This document shows, piece after piece, positions 42,466 to 51,292 of a stretch of DNA of 64,000 nucleotides. Position 1 is the first letter of the stretch; every line of letters starts with the position of its first letter. The translations under genes and the position numbers were made by a program. Source of the DNA: Geodermatophilus saharensis (lineage in GTDB: Bacteria > Actinomycetota > Actinomycetes > Mycobacteriales > Geodermatophilaceae); assembly GCF_900188205.1 (NCBI RefSeq), contig NZ_FZOH01000005.1:62001-126000 (forward strand), in the 5' to 3' direction. The notes under the pieces were generated by a model that made no database searches, was not told the DNA's origin, and worked only from the letters and a program-made list of their open reading frames with translations.

Positions 42466-43486
42466 GGCGTCACGTCCACCGACTCGGGAGCCCTCGCGAG
42501 GGCCCGGTCGACGAGGTCGAGCAGTCGCCGGCTGACCTCGGGACGGCGCTCGAGCTGCACCATGTGCCCGACACCGGGGTAGACGGCCAGCTCCGCCAGC
42601 GGCAGCGCGTCGGCGATCGCGCGGCTGTGCTCGACCGGGCAGAGCCGGTCGGCGTCGCCCACGGCCACCAGCGCCGGCACCTCCGCGAGCGCCGCCAGCG
42701 CCGTCGCGCGGTCGTGGTCGGAGAAGGTGGGCAGGAAGGCGGCCACCGTCTCCGCAGTGCAGGCGCGGTGCACCTCCATCGCCAGCCGGACGTCGGCCGG
42801 GTCGGCGGTGCCGCTGAAGATCAGCCTCATGTCCAGCGGGCCGACGGCGCGCGGCCTGCCCGCCTGCTCGGCCCGCACCGCGCGCTCGTTGAGCACCGGC
42901 AGCAGCCGCTTGACCACGCGGGCCACGGGCGCCGGCAGCCCGTAGGTGACCGCGTCCAGGCCCCCGCTGCTGGTGCCGACGAAGGCCACCCCAACGACGC
43001 GGCTCCCGAACAGGTCGGGCCGCTGCTCGGCCAGCGCCATGAGTTCATGCCGCCCATCGAGTGCCCGGCGACGACGACCGGACCGGCCGGGGCCACCTCC
43101 TCGACCACGCGGGCCATGTCGCGCCCGAGGTGCTCGATGGTGGCGCGGTCGCGCGTCGTCGCCCCGGACCGCCCGTGCCCGCGGTGGTCGTAGGTGACCA
43201 CCCGCAGGTCGGGGCGCGCCTCGAGCAGGTCGCGGACCTGCCCGGCCCACAGCCGCGACGACTGCACGTACCCGTGCGCCAGCACGACGGTGGCGACCGG
43301 CTGCTCCGCGCCGAACTCCTCGACGTGCAGCGCGACGCCGTCCTCGGTGGTCACCGTGCGCAGCCGCCCCTCTGGCGGCGGGGGCAGGTCCGGGGTCCCG
43401 GCCGGACGGGCGGCGCGGCGGCGGGCGAGGGCCGCACCGGCGGCGAGGGCCACGAGGCCGGCAGCGGCGGCGGTGGACGGGCGCAT
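42462..43486 (-). pseudogene. Alpha/beta hydrolase with a frameshift
   Basis: Two overlapping frames encode one hydrolase. The first (from ATG 43486) has an N-terminal hydrophobic segment, VVLAHGYVQSSRLW, YDHRGHGRSG and the nucleophile elbow VVAGHSMGGM. At about 43047-43040 the reading must move to the second frame (LMALAEQRPDLFGSRVVGVAFVGTSSGG), which carries the acid VAVGDADRLCP and the His PGVGHMVQLE. One missing base next to the elbow explains it. The catalytic triad is otherwise complete. It follows a Baeyer-Villiger monooxygenase, so it may have cleaved its ester or lactone product. A sequencing error is possible. Confidence 0.8.
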
Positions 43487-43506
43487 GGGGACGGACTCCC
43501 GGGTGG

Positions 43507-45042
43507 TCAGGCGTGGACGGGAACGCGCCGGGCGGCGCGCAGCTCGTAGGACTCGGCGTCGAACCGCCGCATGAGGCGCACGAAGGGGAGCGTGTGCGTG
43601 GGCCAGAGCGTGAAGTTGCGCCCCTGCGCGTCGCGGTACCAGGACCGGCAGCCGCCGGCGTTCCACACGGTGCCGGTGAGCTCGGCCTGCAGCCGCGCGT
43701 TGTAGGCCTCCTGCGCCGACCGCCGCACCTCGAGCGCGTCGGCGCCGGCCTCCCGCACCGCCTGCAGCGCCGCGACGACGTAGCCGATCTGCGCCTCGAT
43801 CATGATCACCACGGAGTTGTGGCCGAGCACGGTGTTCGGGCCGAGCAGCAGGAACAGGTTGGGGAAGCCCGCCACGGTGGTGCCGCGGTGGGCCTGCACG
43901 CCCGAGCGCGCCCACTCCTCGTGCAGCGTGCGTCCCTCGCGGCCGGTCAGCCGGTGGGCCAGCGGGATGTCCATCACCCGGAAGCCGGTGCCGTAGACGA
44001 CGACGTCGACCTCGTGCTCGGTCCCGTCGGCGGCGACCACCGCGTGCGGGCGCACCTCGGTGACCGGCGAGGCGACCACCCGCACGTTCGGCCGGGTCAG
44101 GGCGCGCAGGTAGTCGTCGCTGACGATCACCCGCTTGCAGCCGATGGCGTAGTCCGGGGTGAGCGCGGCGCGCAGCCGCGGGTCGGGCACCTCCTGCTCG
44201 AGGAACCGCAGCGCCTGCTTCTCGAACAGGCCGCGCAGCCGCCCACCGCCGATGAACGCGCGCAGCCGGGCCTCGCGGGACCAGTACTGCAGCCCGCGGG
44301 CCAGCCGCAGGAAGCCCGGCACCCCGGCGTGCAGCCGGTGCTCGCGGTCGCTGTAGGCGCGGTCGGCCCGTGCGATCACCCACGGTGGGGTGCGCTGGAA
44401 GACGACCACCTCCGCCGCCGTCGCCTGCAGCTCGGGCACGAACTGGGCGGCCGAGGCGCCGGTGCCCACGACGGCGACCCGCCTGCCGGCGAGGTCGACC
44501 GAGTGGTCCCAGCGGGCGGAGTGGAACGACGGGCCGCGGAAGGTCTCCACGCCCGGCACGTCGGGGAGGTGCGGCTCGACGAGGCCGCCCGCGCCGCTCA
44601 CGACGACGTCGGCGGTGAGGCTGCCGCGCGAGGTCTCCAGCCGCCACAGCAGGGCGTCGTCGTCCCACTGCCCGGAGACGACGTCGGTGCTGCAGTACAG
44701 GTGGGGGAGGACGCCGTGGTCGGCGGCGACCTGCTCGAGGTACTCCCGGATCTCGGCCTGCCGCGAGTAGACGTGCGACCAGTCGCGCTTGGGCGCGAAG
44801 GAGAACGAGTAGAGGTGGCTGGGCACGTCGCAGGCGGCGCCCGGATAGGTGTTGTCCCGCCAGGTGCCGCCGAGGCTGTCGGCCCGCTCCAGGACGACGA
44901 CCTCGTCGATGCCCGCCCGCTTCAGGGCGACGACGGTGCCGATGCCGGAGAACCCGCCGCCGACGACGACCACCCGTGCGTGCGCCGGGAGGGGACCGGC
45001 GGCGGTGGCGTGCCGCGACGTCACCGTCGGCGCCTGGGACAC
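43507..45042 (-). CDS. Baeyer-Villiger-type flavin monooxygenase
   Basis: A 511-residue FAD/NADPH enzyme. FAD site VVVVGGGFSGIGTVVALKRAG (about 25-45), GGTWRDNTYPGAACDVPSHLYSFSF, the BVMO fingerprint FRGPSFHSARWD (F-x-G-x3-H-x3-W-D) and the NADPH site VAVVGTGASA are all present, as is VVYGTGFR late in the protein. GTG 45042 follows GGAGG by 4 nt; an upstream in-frame ATG at 45084 lacks a ribosome site. It leads an operon with a hydrolase and cupin, the usual setting for ketone-to-ester degradation. Confidence 0.93.
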   Translation of the reverse strand: MSQAPTVTSRHATAAGPLPAHARVVVVGGGFSGIGTVVALKRAGIDEVVVLERADSLGGTWRDNTYPGAACDVPSHLYSFSFAPKRDWSHVYSRQAEIREYLEQVAADHGVLPHLYCSTDVVSGQWDDDALLWRLETSRGSLTADVVVSGAGGLVEPHLPDVPGVETFRGPSFHSARWDHSVDLAGRRVAVVGTGASAAQFVPELQATAAEVVVFQRTPPWVIARADRAYSDREHRLHAGVPGFLRLARGLQYWSREARLRAFIGGGRLRGLFEKQALRFLEQEVPDPRLRAALTPDYAIGCKRVIVSDDYLRALTRPNVRVVASPVTEVRPHAVVAADGTEHEVDVVVYGTGFRVMDIPLAHRLTGREGRTLHEEWARSGVQAHRGTTVAGFPNLFLLLGPNTVLGHNSVVIMIEAQIGYVVAALQAVREAGADALEVRRSAQEAYNARLQAELTGTVWNAGGCRSWYRDAQGRNFTLWPTHTLPFVRLMRRFDAESYELRAARRVPVHA

Positions 45043-45224
45043 GGGACCTCCAGGGGTGGGGCGAGGGGGTGACGAGCCTCGCACGTCTCGCAGCCGGATC
45101 CGTGGGTGCCCGGTCCGCGCGCGCCGCGGCCCGTAGGCTGGATCTGCCCGAGCGAGCTTGCGAGCTCGGCGGTAGGCACAGCAGTCCGACGAACGCGGAC
45201 GACGAGCGAAGCGAGGAAGTACGC

Positions 45225-46298
45225 GTGAGTCTCACCATCGGGATCGTCGGGCTGCCCAACGTCGGCAAGTCGACGCTGTTCAACGCGCTGACCAAGAACG
45301 ACGTCCTGGCGGCCAACTACCCCTTCGCCACGATCGAGCCGAACGTCGGCGTCGTCGGCGTCCCCGACGAGCGGCTGGCCAAGCTCGCCGAGCTGTTCTC
45401 CTCGCAGAAGGTCGTGCCGGCGACGGTGTCGTTCGTCGACATCGCCGGCATCGTGCGCGGTGCCAGCGAGGGGCAGGGGCTGGGCAACAAGTTCCTCGCC
45501 AACATCCGCGAGAGCGACGCGATCTGCCAGGTGATCCGCGTGTTCAGCGACCCCGACGTCGTGCACGTGGAGGGCAAGGTCTCCCCGCGCGACGACATCG
45601 AGACGATCAACACCGAGCTCGTCCTCGCCGACCTGCAGACGCTGGAGAAGGCGATCCCGCGGCTGGAGAAGGAGGCGCGCAAGGACAAGGAGCGCGCGGC
45701 GCTGCTGTCGGCCGCGCAGGCCGCCGTCGAGGTGCTCAACACCGGGCAGACGCTGTTCGCCGCCGGGGTGGACCCCGCGCCGCTGCGGGAGCTGACGCTG
45801 CTGACGACCAAGCCGTTCCTGTACGTCTTCAACGTCGACGCCGACGAGCTGGCCAACGAGTCGCTCATCGCGGAGCTGCGCGCGCTGGTGGCGCCGGCCG
45901 AGGCGATCCTGCTCGACGCCAAGACCGAGGCCGAGCTCGTCGAGCTGCCGGCCGAGGAGGCCGCGGAGCTGCTGGAGTCGATCGGGCAGAGCGAGCCGGG
46001 CCTCGACCAGCTGGCGAAGGTCGGCTTCCGCACGCTCGGCCTGCAGACCTACCTGACGGCGGGGCCGAAGGAGGCGCGGGCCTGGACCATCCCGGTCGGC
46101 GCCACCGCGCCGCAGGCCGCCGGGGTCATCCACACCGACTTCCAGCGCGGCTTCATCAAGGCCGAGGTCGTCTCCTACGACCAGCTGGTGGAGGCCGGCT
46201 CGGTGGCGGAGGCGAAGTCCCGCGGCTGGGTGCGCATCGAGGGCAAGGACTACGTCATGGCCGACGGCGACGTCGTGGAGTTCCGCTTCAACGTGTGA
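45225..46298 (+). CDS. ychF: Redox-regulated ATPase YchF
   Basis: YchF/OLA1 is an Obg-family P-loop protein that prefers ATP and binds ribosomes. The 357-residue protein has G1 GLPNVGKSTLFNALT, G3 FVDIAGIVRGASEGQGLGNKFL, a coiled-coil insertion (about 130-200), NVDADE at the G4 position (replacing NKxD, hence ATP use) and the C-terminal TGS domain (RAWTIPVGATAPQAAGVIHTDFQRGFIKAEV). AGGAAG lies 5 nt before GTG 45225. A TAGGCT element at about 45134 could be its -10. Confidence 0.97.
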   Translation: MSLTIGIVGLPNVGKSTLFNALTKNDVLAANYPFATIEPNVGVVGVPDERLAKLAELFSSQKVVPATVSFVDIAGIVRGASEGQGLGNKFLANIRESDAICQVIRVFSDPDVVHVEGKVSPRDDIETINTELVLADLQTLEKAIPRLEKEARKDKERAALLSAAQAAVEVLNTGQTLFAAGVDPAPLRELTLLTTKPFLYVFNVDADELANESLIAELRALVAPAEAILLDAKTEAELVELPAEEAAELLESIGQSEPGLDQLAKVGFRTLGLQTYLTAGPKEARAWTIPVGATAPQAAGVIHTDFQRGFIKAEVVSYDQLVEAGSVAEAKSRGWVRIEGKDYVMADGDVVEFRFNV

Positions 46299-46304
46299 CA
46301 GCCG

Positions 46305-46910
46305 TCAGTACCAGCCGCCCGGGGGGAGCTGCTCCCCGGCGGCGACCACGGAGTCGAGCCGGTTCCCCTCCTGGGCGAGCGGGCACGACCAGCGCGGGTC
46401 GTAGGTGCACGACGGGTGGTAGGCGAAGTTCAGGTCGACCACCAGCGAGCTCGCGTCTCCGCCCAGGTCGGCGCCCTTGATGGTGTCCAGCAGGTAGCGG
46501 CCACCGCCGGAGGTCGTCGTCCCGGCGCTGGCGTCGCGCACCGGCAGGAAGACCCCGCCGCCGTACCCGCCCAGCCACCAGACGTCGAGCCGACCGAGGT
46601 CGCCCAGGGTGACCCGCCCGATCCGGTCCATCGCCACGACCCCGTCGTCCGCGGTGGGCAGCTGGAGGCGGGCCGGCTCGACGTCGGTGTCCAGCCGCGC
46701 GCGGAAGCGCAGTGCGGGGTCGTAGGGCGCCAGGGGGAGACCACCGCGAGCGCGGCCGGCCTCGTCCAGCGGCGAGTCGGGGTGGCCGACGAAGAGGGCG
46801 TCGCGGCCGGCGCCCCAGGCCCGCCAGCCCTCCTCGGGGTCGTCGGCCGCCCGCACCCGGGCGTAGAGCTCGGCGACCAGGCGCCGCCAGTCGAGCAGGG
46901 TCAGGCTCAC
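46305..46910 (-). CDS. DUF1684 family protein
   Basis: A 201-residue cytosolic protein. Its late blocks GRYLLDTIKGADLGG, LVVDLNFAYHPSCTYDPRWSCPLAQEGNRLDSVVAAGE match the signature of DUF1684 proteins (GRY-D, DFN-A-NP-C-Y----CP-P---N-L). The N-terminal WRAWGAGRDALFVGHPDSPL agrees with the family pattern R---L---HP-SPL. Function is not established. GTG 46910 start. It converges on ychF with a six-base gap. Confidence 0.85.
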   Translation of the reverse strand: MSLTLLDWRRLVAELYARVRAADDPEEGWRAWGAGRDALFVGHPDSPLDEAGRARGGLPLAPYDPALRFRARLDTDVEPARLQLPTADDGVVAMDRIGRVTLGDLGRLDVWWLGGYGGGVFLPVRDASAGTTTSGGGRYLLDTIKGADLGGDASSLVVDLNFAYHPSCTYDPRWSCPLAQEGNRLDSVVAAGEQLPPGGWY

Positions 46911-47043
46911 GCGGCAGACCCTGCCACGGAACGGAGATGCGACCGCGCCGGCTGTCCGGGTGACCACCTGCTCCGCGTCATGCGATCGGCACCACCGCGT
47001 CGTCACCGGTGCACGGGGAACGACAGGGATGTGGAGCACGCGA

Positions 47044-47355
47044 ATGACCAGGGGCCACCAGGACGGGGTCACGTCCGCCGACGGCGGGTGCCGACCGCTG
47101 AACCGGCACGAGCAGCTCCGGCGGCTGCTGCGGATGCAGCGTGCGGCCGACGAGCTGGCGACCGCGCAGCTCCTCGAGCGCCGCGCCGACTCCGTCAGCA
47201 GCCCGGCGCTGGCCCGCCTGTTGCGGGAGCGTGCCGGTGAGCGACGGGACCGCGGGGAGCGGCTCCTGGCCGGCCCGCCGGACACCGGGTCCGGAGCCGG
47301 AGGTCGAGCCGGGGGTGACGCCGCTCCCGCGGAACGCCATCGCCCGTTAGGGTGA
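47044..47355 (+). CDS. Hypothetical small basic protein
   Basis: A possible 103-residue protein with an Arg/Leu-rich helical centre (HEQLRRLLRMQRAADELATAQLLERRADSVSSPALARLLRERAGERRDRG) and disordered ends. GGAG lies about 10 nt before ATG 47044; ATG 47029 is an alternative. No family is recognised, and coding is supported only by a coherent helix-forming region and the absence of other features in this gap. Confidence 0.4.
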   Translation: MTRGHQDGVTSADGGCRPLNRHEQLRRLLRMQRAADELATAQLLERRADSVSSPALARLLRERAGERRDRGERLLAGPPDTGSGAGGRAGGDAAPAERHRPLG

Positions 47356-47409
47356 CGCGGCTCACATCCGCTGCCGGCACCCTCGTCGGCGACGATGACA
47401 GGGAGTCCC

Positions 47410-48483
47410 ATGGTGATCACCCGGCTGCGCGGGGCGTTCGTCCTCCTCGCCACCGTCCTCCTCTCGGTCGGCCTCGTGGCGCCGACCGCCTCGGCCGCAC
47501 CGCCGAGCCGGTCCGACATCGAGTCGCCCGCTCACCGGATCGTCGAGCAGGCGATCGACCCGGGCGACTACGTCTGCGGCCCCACCGCGCTCGACGCCTA
47601 CTTCGAGGAGCTGCTGGGCCAGCTCACCGAGTCCGACCTGGAGTTCCTGCTCACCACCGAGGCCCTCGACATCCCGACGTACGACGCCCTTCTCTTCGGG
47701 ACCGCCTCCGACCCCGAGTACGCCCTCGAGGGCCAGGCCCGGCAGCTGCAGAACACCTTCCGCGACCTGCGGCGGTTCTGGGACATCGACTCCTCCGACA
47801 TCCAGCTGCTCGCCATGCACGGCGACGTCCTCCTCGACGTCGACCGGGTGGCACGGGTGCTGGTCGTGGCCTTCGGGTACACCGAGGCCGACGCCGCCGC
47901 GCGCGCTCAGTACATCGCCGACACCGTCGCCTCGGTCCCGGCGTTCCAGGGCGGCGACAACCCGATCTTCACCCTGAACGCCTTCGCCTTCAGTGGCGAA
48001 GGGGAGACCGACCCGCTGTTCGCCTCGATCCCCGACAAGATCATCATGGGTGACGGCGTCATCGACTTCCTCGAGGCCATCGGCATCGGCGACGTCGGCC
48101 CCCGCCTCGTGCTGGCGCACGAGTTCGCCCACCACATCCAGTTCGAGCTGGGCCTGTTCGACTCGCCGCTGACCGGAGCCGAGGCGACCCGGCGCACCGA
48201 GCTGATGGCCGACGCCTACGCCACCTACTACGCCGTCCACGCCCGCGGGCTGGCGCTGAACACCCGCCGGGTGCTGGAGGCCGAGCAGACCTTCTACGAG
48301 GTGGGCGACTGCTTCTTCGACGACCCCGGCCACCACGGCACCCCGCAGCAGCGGATGCGCGCCTCCGCCTGGGCGGCCGCCCTGGCCAACGACGCGCGAC
48401 CGCAGGGGGCGATCCTGTCCGCGGAGGCCTTCGCGGCGCTCTTCGACGCCGAGCTGCCCGAGCTGGTGGCGCCCGACGCGTAG
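47410..48483 (+). CDS. Secreted zinc metallopeptidase (HExxH)
   Basis: A 357-residue exported protein with a Sec signal (LRGAFVLLATVLLSVGLVAPTASA, cleavage after about residue 31). The zinc motif is LAHEFAHHIQFE (about 237-248), followed 30 residues later by RTELMADAYATYYAVHARG, whose Glu is the likely third ligand, as in neutral zinc metallopeptidases. The motif DPGHHGTPQQRMRASAWA near 310 also fits the YpfJ-like group (HG----R---F--G). GGGAG precedes ATG 47410. Substrate unknown. Confidence 0.85.
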   Translation: MVITRLRGAFVLLATVLLSVGLVAPTASAAPPSRSDIESPAHRIVEQAIDPGDYVCGPTALDAYFEELLGQLTESDLEFLLTTEALDIPTYDALLFGTASDPEYALEGQARQLQNTFRDLRRFWDIDSSDIQLLAMHGDVLLDVDRVARVLVVAFGYTEADAAARAQYIADTVASVPAFQGGDNPIFTLNAFAFSGEGETDPLFASIPDKIIMGDGVIDFLEAIGIGDVGPRLVLAHEFAHHIQFELGLFDSPLTGAEATRRTELMADAYATYYAVHARGLALNTRRVLEAEQTFYEVGDCFFDDPGHHGTPQQRMRASAWAAALANDARPQGAILSAEAFAALFDAELPELVAPDA

Positions 48484-48498
48484 ACCGCGGACCGGCAG

Positions 48499-48544
48499 CC
48501 GGCGGACCTGGTGTGGTGCGACCGCGCCACAGCAGGTCCGCCGG
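48499..48544. terminator. Bidirectional terminator
   Basis: A 12-bp outer stem (48499-48510 with 48533-48544) continues inward with a TGTGG/CCACA stem. It separates the convergent metallopeptidase and TetR genes. Confidence 0.75.
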
Positions 48545-48550
48545 GCCGGC

Positions 48551-49099
48551 TCAGTGCTCCTCGGGGCGACCTGCTGCAGGCGGCGGCGGGCGGAAGGCCG
48601 CGATCCCCTCCCGCCAGGCGTCCTCGGTCACGCCGTCGTCCGGCAGCCGGGCATCGAGCTCGAGCACGGTCATCCCGTGGACGAACGCCCACGCCGCCCG
48701 CGCGCGCTGGGGGCTGCCCACCGCCCGGAGGAGGGGGGCCGCGGTCCGCGCCTCCAGGCCGGGGGGCATGTCGTCGCGGGGCAGCGGGCGCTGGGTCATC
48801 AGCCGGTAGACGTGCGGATGGGCGGCGGCGAACGCGCGGTAGGCGTCGACGAAGGCGCCGAGCGGATCGGCGGCGCCGTCGACGGCGGCCTCGAACCGCT
48901 GCGCCGCCTCCTGGAAGCCGTCGACGACGATCGCGGTCTCCAGCGCCGTCTTGTGCGGGACGTGCTTGTAGAGCGACGGCGCCCGGATGCCCAGCTCGTC
49001 GGCGATGCGGCGCATCGTCAGCGCCCGGGGGCCCTCGCTCTCCAGCACCTCGCGCGCGGTGGCCACGATCTCCCGGGCGCGCGGGCCGAGCTCACGCAC
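48551..49099 (-). CDS. TetR family regulator
   Basis: A 182-residue regulator with helix-turn-helix IVATAREVLESEGPRALTMRRIADELGIRAPSLYKHVPHKTALETAIV (about 12-60) and a C-terminal domain of the TetR_C WHG type (YRLMTQRPLP, AWAFVHGMTVLELDARLP). GTG 49099 overlaps the end of the SRPBCC gene by 8 bases, so the two are one operon. The 9-bp inverted repeat before that operon is the likely autoregulatory operator. Confidence 0.9.
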   Translation of the reverse strand: MRELGPRAREIVATAREVLESEGPRALTMRRIADELGIRAPSLYKHVPHKTALETAIVVDGFQEAAQRFEAAVDGAADPLGAFVDAYRAFAAAHPHVYRLMTQRPLPRDDMPPGLEARTAAPLLRAVGSPQRARAAWAFVHGMTVLELDARLPDDGVTEDAWREGIAAFRPPPPAAGRPEEH

Positions 49100-49547
49100 C
49101 CGGTGACGTCCGCGAGCCCTCGGCCCGCTCCTTGAGCGCCCGGTCCATGAGCCGGAAGGCGGGCCGGGTGCCGCGGTCGAGCGAGCGGCCGACCAGCGGC
49201 ACCAGCACACCCCGGAAGACCTCGTCCTGCACGAGGTGGGTACGCCCGCCGGGGCGGGGCTCGAGGCGGAACGAGTGCTCGGCGTCGAGGAGGCCGGGCA
49301 CCCCCAGCCGGCCGAGCCACCGCAGCCGCTGCCCGCCGACCGCCTCCACCACCGTGGGCCGCAGGGTCATCGCCCGCCCGCCGACCGGTTGCATGCGCAG
49401 GGTCAGTCGCGCACCGGCCCGCGCCTCCCCCTCGGCGCGGACGATGAAGGGGTTCCAGTCGGCGTAGGACGGGAACGCGGTCAGGACCTCCCACACCCGC
49501 TCGGGCGGGGCGTCGACGTCGATCTCGCTGGTCAGTCGCTTGCTCAT
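49092..49547 (-). CDS. SRPBCC (polyketide cyclase-like) protein
   Basis: A 151-residue START/SRPBCC-fold protein: LTSEIDVDAPPERVWEVLTAFPSYADWNPFIVRAEGEARAGARLTLRMQPVGG, then LRWLGRLGVPGLLDAEHSFRLEP and a long C-terminal helix. The family binds hydrophobic ligands in a deep cavity; the ligand is unknown. First gene of an operon with TetR, which may sense the same ligand. ATG 49547 has GAGG upstream. Confidence 0.9.
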   Translation of the reverse strand: MSKRLTSEIDVDAPPERVWEVLTAFPSYADWNPFIVRAEGEARAGARLTLRMQPVGGRAMTLRPTVVEAVGGQRLRWLGRLGVPGLLDAEHSFRLEPRPGGRTHLVQDEVFRGVLVPLVGRSLDRGTRPAFRLMDRALKERAEGSRTSPGA

Positions 49548-49560
49548 GTCGACCTCGCGT

Positions 49561-49581
49561 TCGGCTAACGGTGTTAGCCGA
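49561..49581. promoter_or_regulatory. TetR operator of the SRPBCC-tetR operon
   Basis: TCGGCTAAC and GTTAGCCGA form a perfect 9-bp inverted repeat around GGT, 13 bp upstream of the SRPBCC start codon. Size and symmetry are typical of TetR-family operators. Confidence 0.8.
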
Positions 49582-49680
49582 TGGTCGCGCCGGTGCCGCG
49601 GCCCGTCAAGGGCCCGGAGGGCCCCACGACCCCGGCTGCCCCCCGGTGTGACAGCCGGGTTGCGCGACGCTCCACGCGGA

Positions 49681-49698
49681 TTGCAGCGGGCCTGCAAC
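49681..49698 (+). promoter_or_regulatory. Direct heptamer repeats resembling SARP boxes
   Basis: TTGCAGC (49681) and CTGCAAC (49692) are 11 bp apart. The same block, TGCAGC-N5-TGCAACG, occurs before the methyltransferase at 56890. Heptamers with 11-bp period are the hallmark of SARP binding sites. It lies 60 bp before the next gene. Confidence 0.5.
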
Positions 49699-49758
49699 GG
49701 TCCGGGCACACCGTCGTCGCATGACGTGGACACCAGCACGACGACGCGGACCGGGCGC

Positions 49759-50661
49759 ATGACCGGCACCGTGGCACCGATCGACGCCGGGCGCGGGCGG
49801 GGCACTCGCCCGACGGCGCGGCCGGACGAGGACTCCCTCAGGGCCGGCGCGCGGCGCCTGCTCACCGCCTTCGCGCTGCTCACCGCCCTGGCCACCCACC
49901 AGCTGCTGGTCCAGGGCGGGCAGACCGACCGCCACTGGGCGTGGACCATCCAGGCCCGGCCGACCGCCGCCTTCCTGGGCGCCGCGTACGCCGCCGGCTT
50001 CGTCCTGTCGGTGCTGTCCCTGCGGCAGCGCTCGTGGGAGCGGGTCCGCGTCGCGGTGGGGACGGTCACCGCGTTCACGGTCCTCACCCTGGCCGCGACG
50101 TACTGGCACGCGCACCGGCTGCACCTCACCGCCGCGGATCCCGGAGCTCGGGCGGCGGCCTGGGTGTGGGTGGCGGTGTACCTGACGGTGCCGGTGTGCG
50201 GCGTCGTGGTCCTCGTCCGGCAGCGGGGGAGCCGGGTACCGGGAGCCGCCCGCCGCACCATGCCGGTCTGGCTGCGGTGGGTGCTCGCCGCGCAGGGCGT
50301 GGCGCTCGGCTCGGTCGGCGCCGTCCTCTTCGGCCTGGGCCTGACCCTCCACCACGGGACCCACCCGATGGCGGCGTTCTGGCCCTGGCCCCTGACCCCG
50401 CTGAGCGCCCAGGTCGTGGGCGCGTGGCTGATCGCGCTGGGCGTGGGCGCCGGACTGGTGATCCGGGAGCGGGACCTCGGCCGCCTGCGCGTCCCGGCCA
50501 TCGCCTACGCGGCCTTCGGCGCCTTCCAGTGGGCGGTCGTGCTCCGGTACCAGGACGAGATGCGGGGCGGCCCGGTCCTGTGGGCCTACGGGGCCCTGCT
50601 CACCGTGGTCGTCGCCACGGGGGCCCACGGCTGGTGGGCCGTCCGGCGCCGCCCGGCGTGA
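49759..50661 (+). CDS. Integral membrane protein, eight helices, unknown function
   Basis: A 300-residue protein with about eight membrane segments, for example LLTAFALLTALATHQLLV, AAFLGAAYAAGFVLSVLSL, AAAWVWVAVYLTVPVCGVVVLV, AAQGVALGSVGAVLFGLGLTL and VLWAYGALLTVVVATGAHGWW. No family motif is recognised. ATG 49759 is chosen after a GC-rich leader that contains heptamer repeats also found before the methyltransferase gene; both may be controlled by the SARP-type regulator at 53925. Confidence 0.8.
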   Translation: MTGTVAPIDAGRGRGTRPTARPDEDSLRAGARRLLTAFALLTALATHQLLVQGGQTDRHWAWTIQARPTAAFLGAAYAAGFVLSVLSLRQRSWERVRVAVGTVTAFTVLTLAATYWHAHRLHLTAADPGARAAAWVWVAVYLTVPVCGVVVLVRQRGSRVPGAARRTMPVWLRWVLAAQGVALGSVGAVLFGLGLTLHHGTHPMAAFWPWPLTPLSAQVVGAWLIALGVGAGLVIRERDLGRLRVPAIAYAAFGAFQWAVVLRYQDEMRGGPVLWAYGALLTVVVATGAHGWWAVRRRPA

Positions 50662-50667
50662 CCGGCC

Positions 50668-50702
50668 GCCGGTGCAGGTGGGCGGCGCCCACCTGCACCG
50701 GC
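50668..50702. terminator. Bidirectional terminator
   Basis: A 16-bp perfect stem (50668-50683 with 50687-50702) with a GGC loop lies between convergent genes, 7 bp after the membrane-protein stop. Confidence 0.85.
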
Positions 50703-50717
50703 CTCAGCGCGGAATGC

Positions 50718-51200
50718 TCAGGGGCGACCGGTCGGGGGGCCGTCCGACTTCGCGGGCGGGACCAGCGGGTCGGGCAGGCCGGCGCCGGTCAGGCCGGGGT
50801 CGCCCGCGCCACCCACCGGCGGCGGGGTCGCGGCGACGCCGGCGTCCCCGGGCAGGGCGGGGTCGACGTCGACCGTCCCGGTGGACACCGTCGGTGTGGC
50901 GATCCCCCCGGAGCCGCCCTGCCCGCCGGAGCGGCCCGAGCCGGACGAGCCACCGGAGCCGGCCGAGCCGCCGGACGAGCCGCCGGACGAGCCGCCCGAG
51001 CCGGCCTGGGTCAGCTTGTCGATGCTGCTCTGCAGCGGCGCCGGTGCGGCGTCCCGGGCCTTCTCCAGGGTCTGCTGGACCTCCGGCCGCCCGAGGAGGC
51101 CCTGCGTGGCCTGCACGATCTGCCGGTAGCGCTCCTTGCCGGCGCGTGCGCCGAGCACGTACCCGACACCCAAGCCGAGCCCCAACGTCACCTTGCCCAT
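50718..51200 (-). CDS. YtxH-like membrane-anchored protein with Gly/Ser-rich tail
   Basis: A 160-residue protein. It opens KVTLGLGLGVGYVLGARAGKERYRQIVQATQGLL, a glycine-zipper-like hydrophobic segment followed by the AGRERY-type motif that is common to small actinobacterial YtxH-like proteins. A charged helix follows, then a Gly/Ser repeat region and a Pro-rich tail (about 65-160) that is probably disordered. GGAGGAGAC precedes ATG 51200, a strong ribosome site. Function unknown, possibly envelope stress. Confidence 0.8.
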   Translation of the reverse strand: MGKVTLGLGLGVGYVLGARAGKERYRQIVQATQGLLGRPEVQQTLEKARDAAPAPLQSSIDKLTQAGSGGSSGGSSGGSAGSGGSSGSGRSGGQGGSGGIATPTVSTGTVDVDPALPGDAGVAATPPPVGGAGDPGLTGAGLPDPLVPPAKSDGPPTGRP

Positions 51201-51292
51201 GTCTCCTCCAGCCCTCGCAGCCTGGTCGTGACGGTCCCTGCAGGGATATCGCGCGGGGCCGGTCCGCAAACCGGCTCGTGTCGACCCGGCGA

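Noticed and set aside
43040-43047. Programmed frameshift in the hydrolase
   Set aside because: No slippery heptamer or downstream pseudoknot is visible at the junction. A mutation or read error is simpler.
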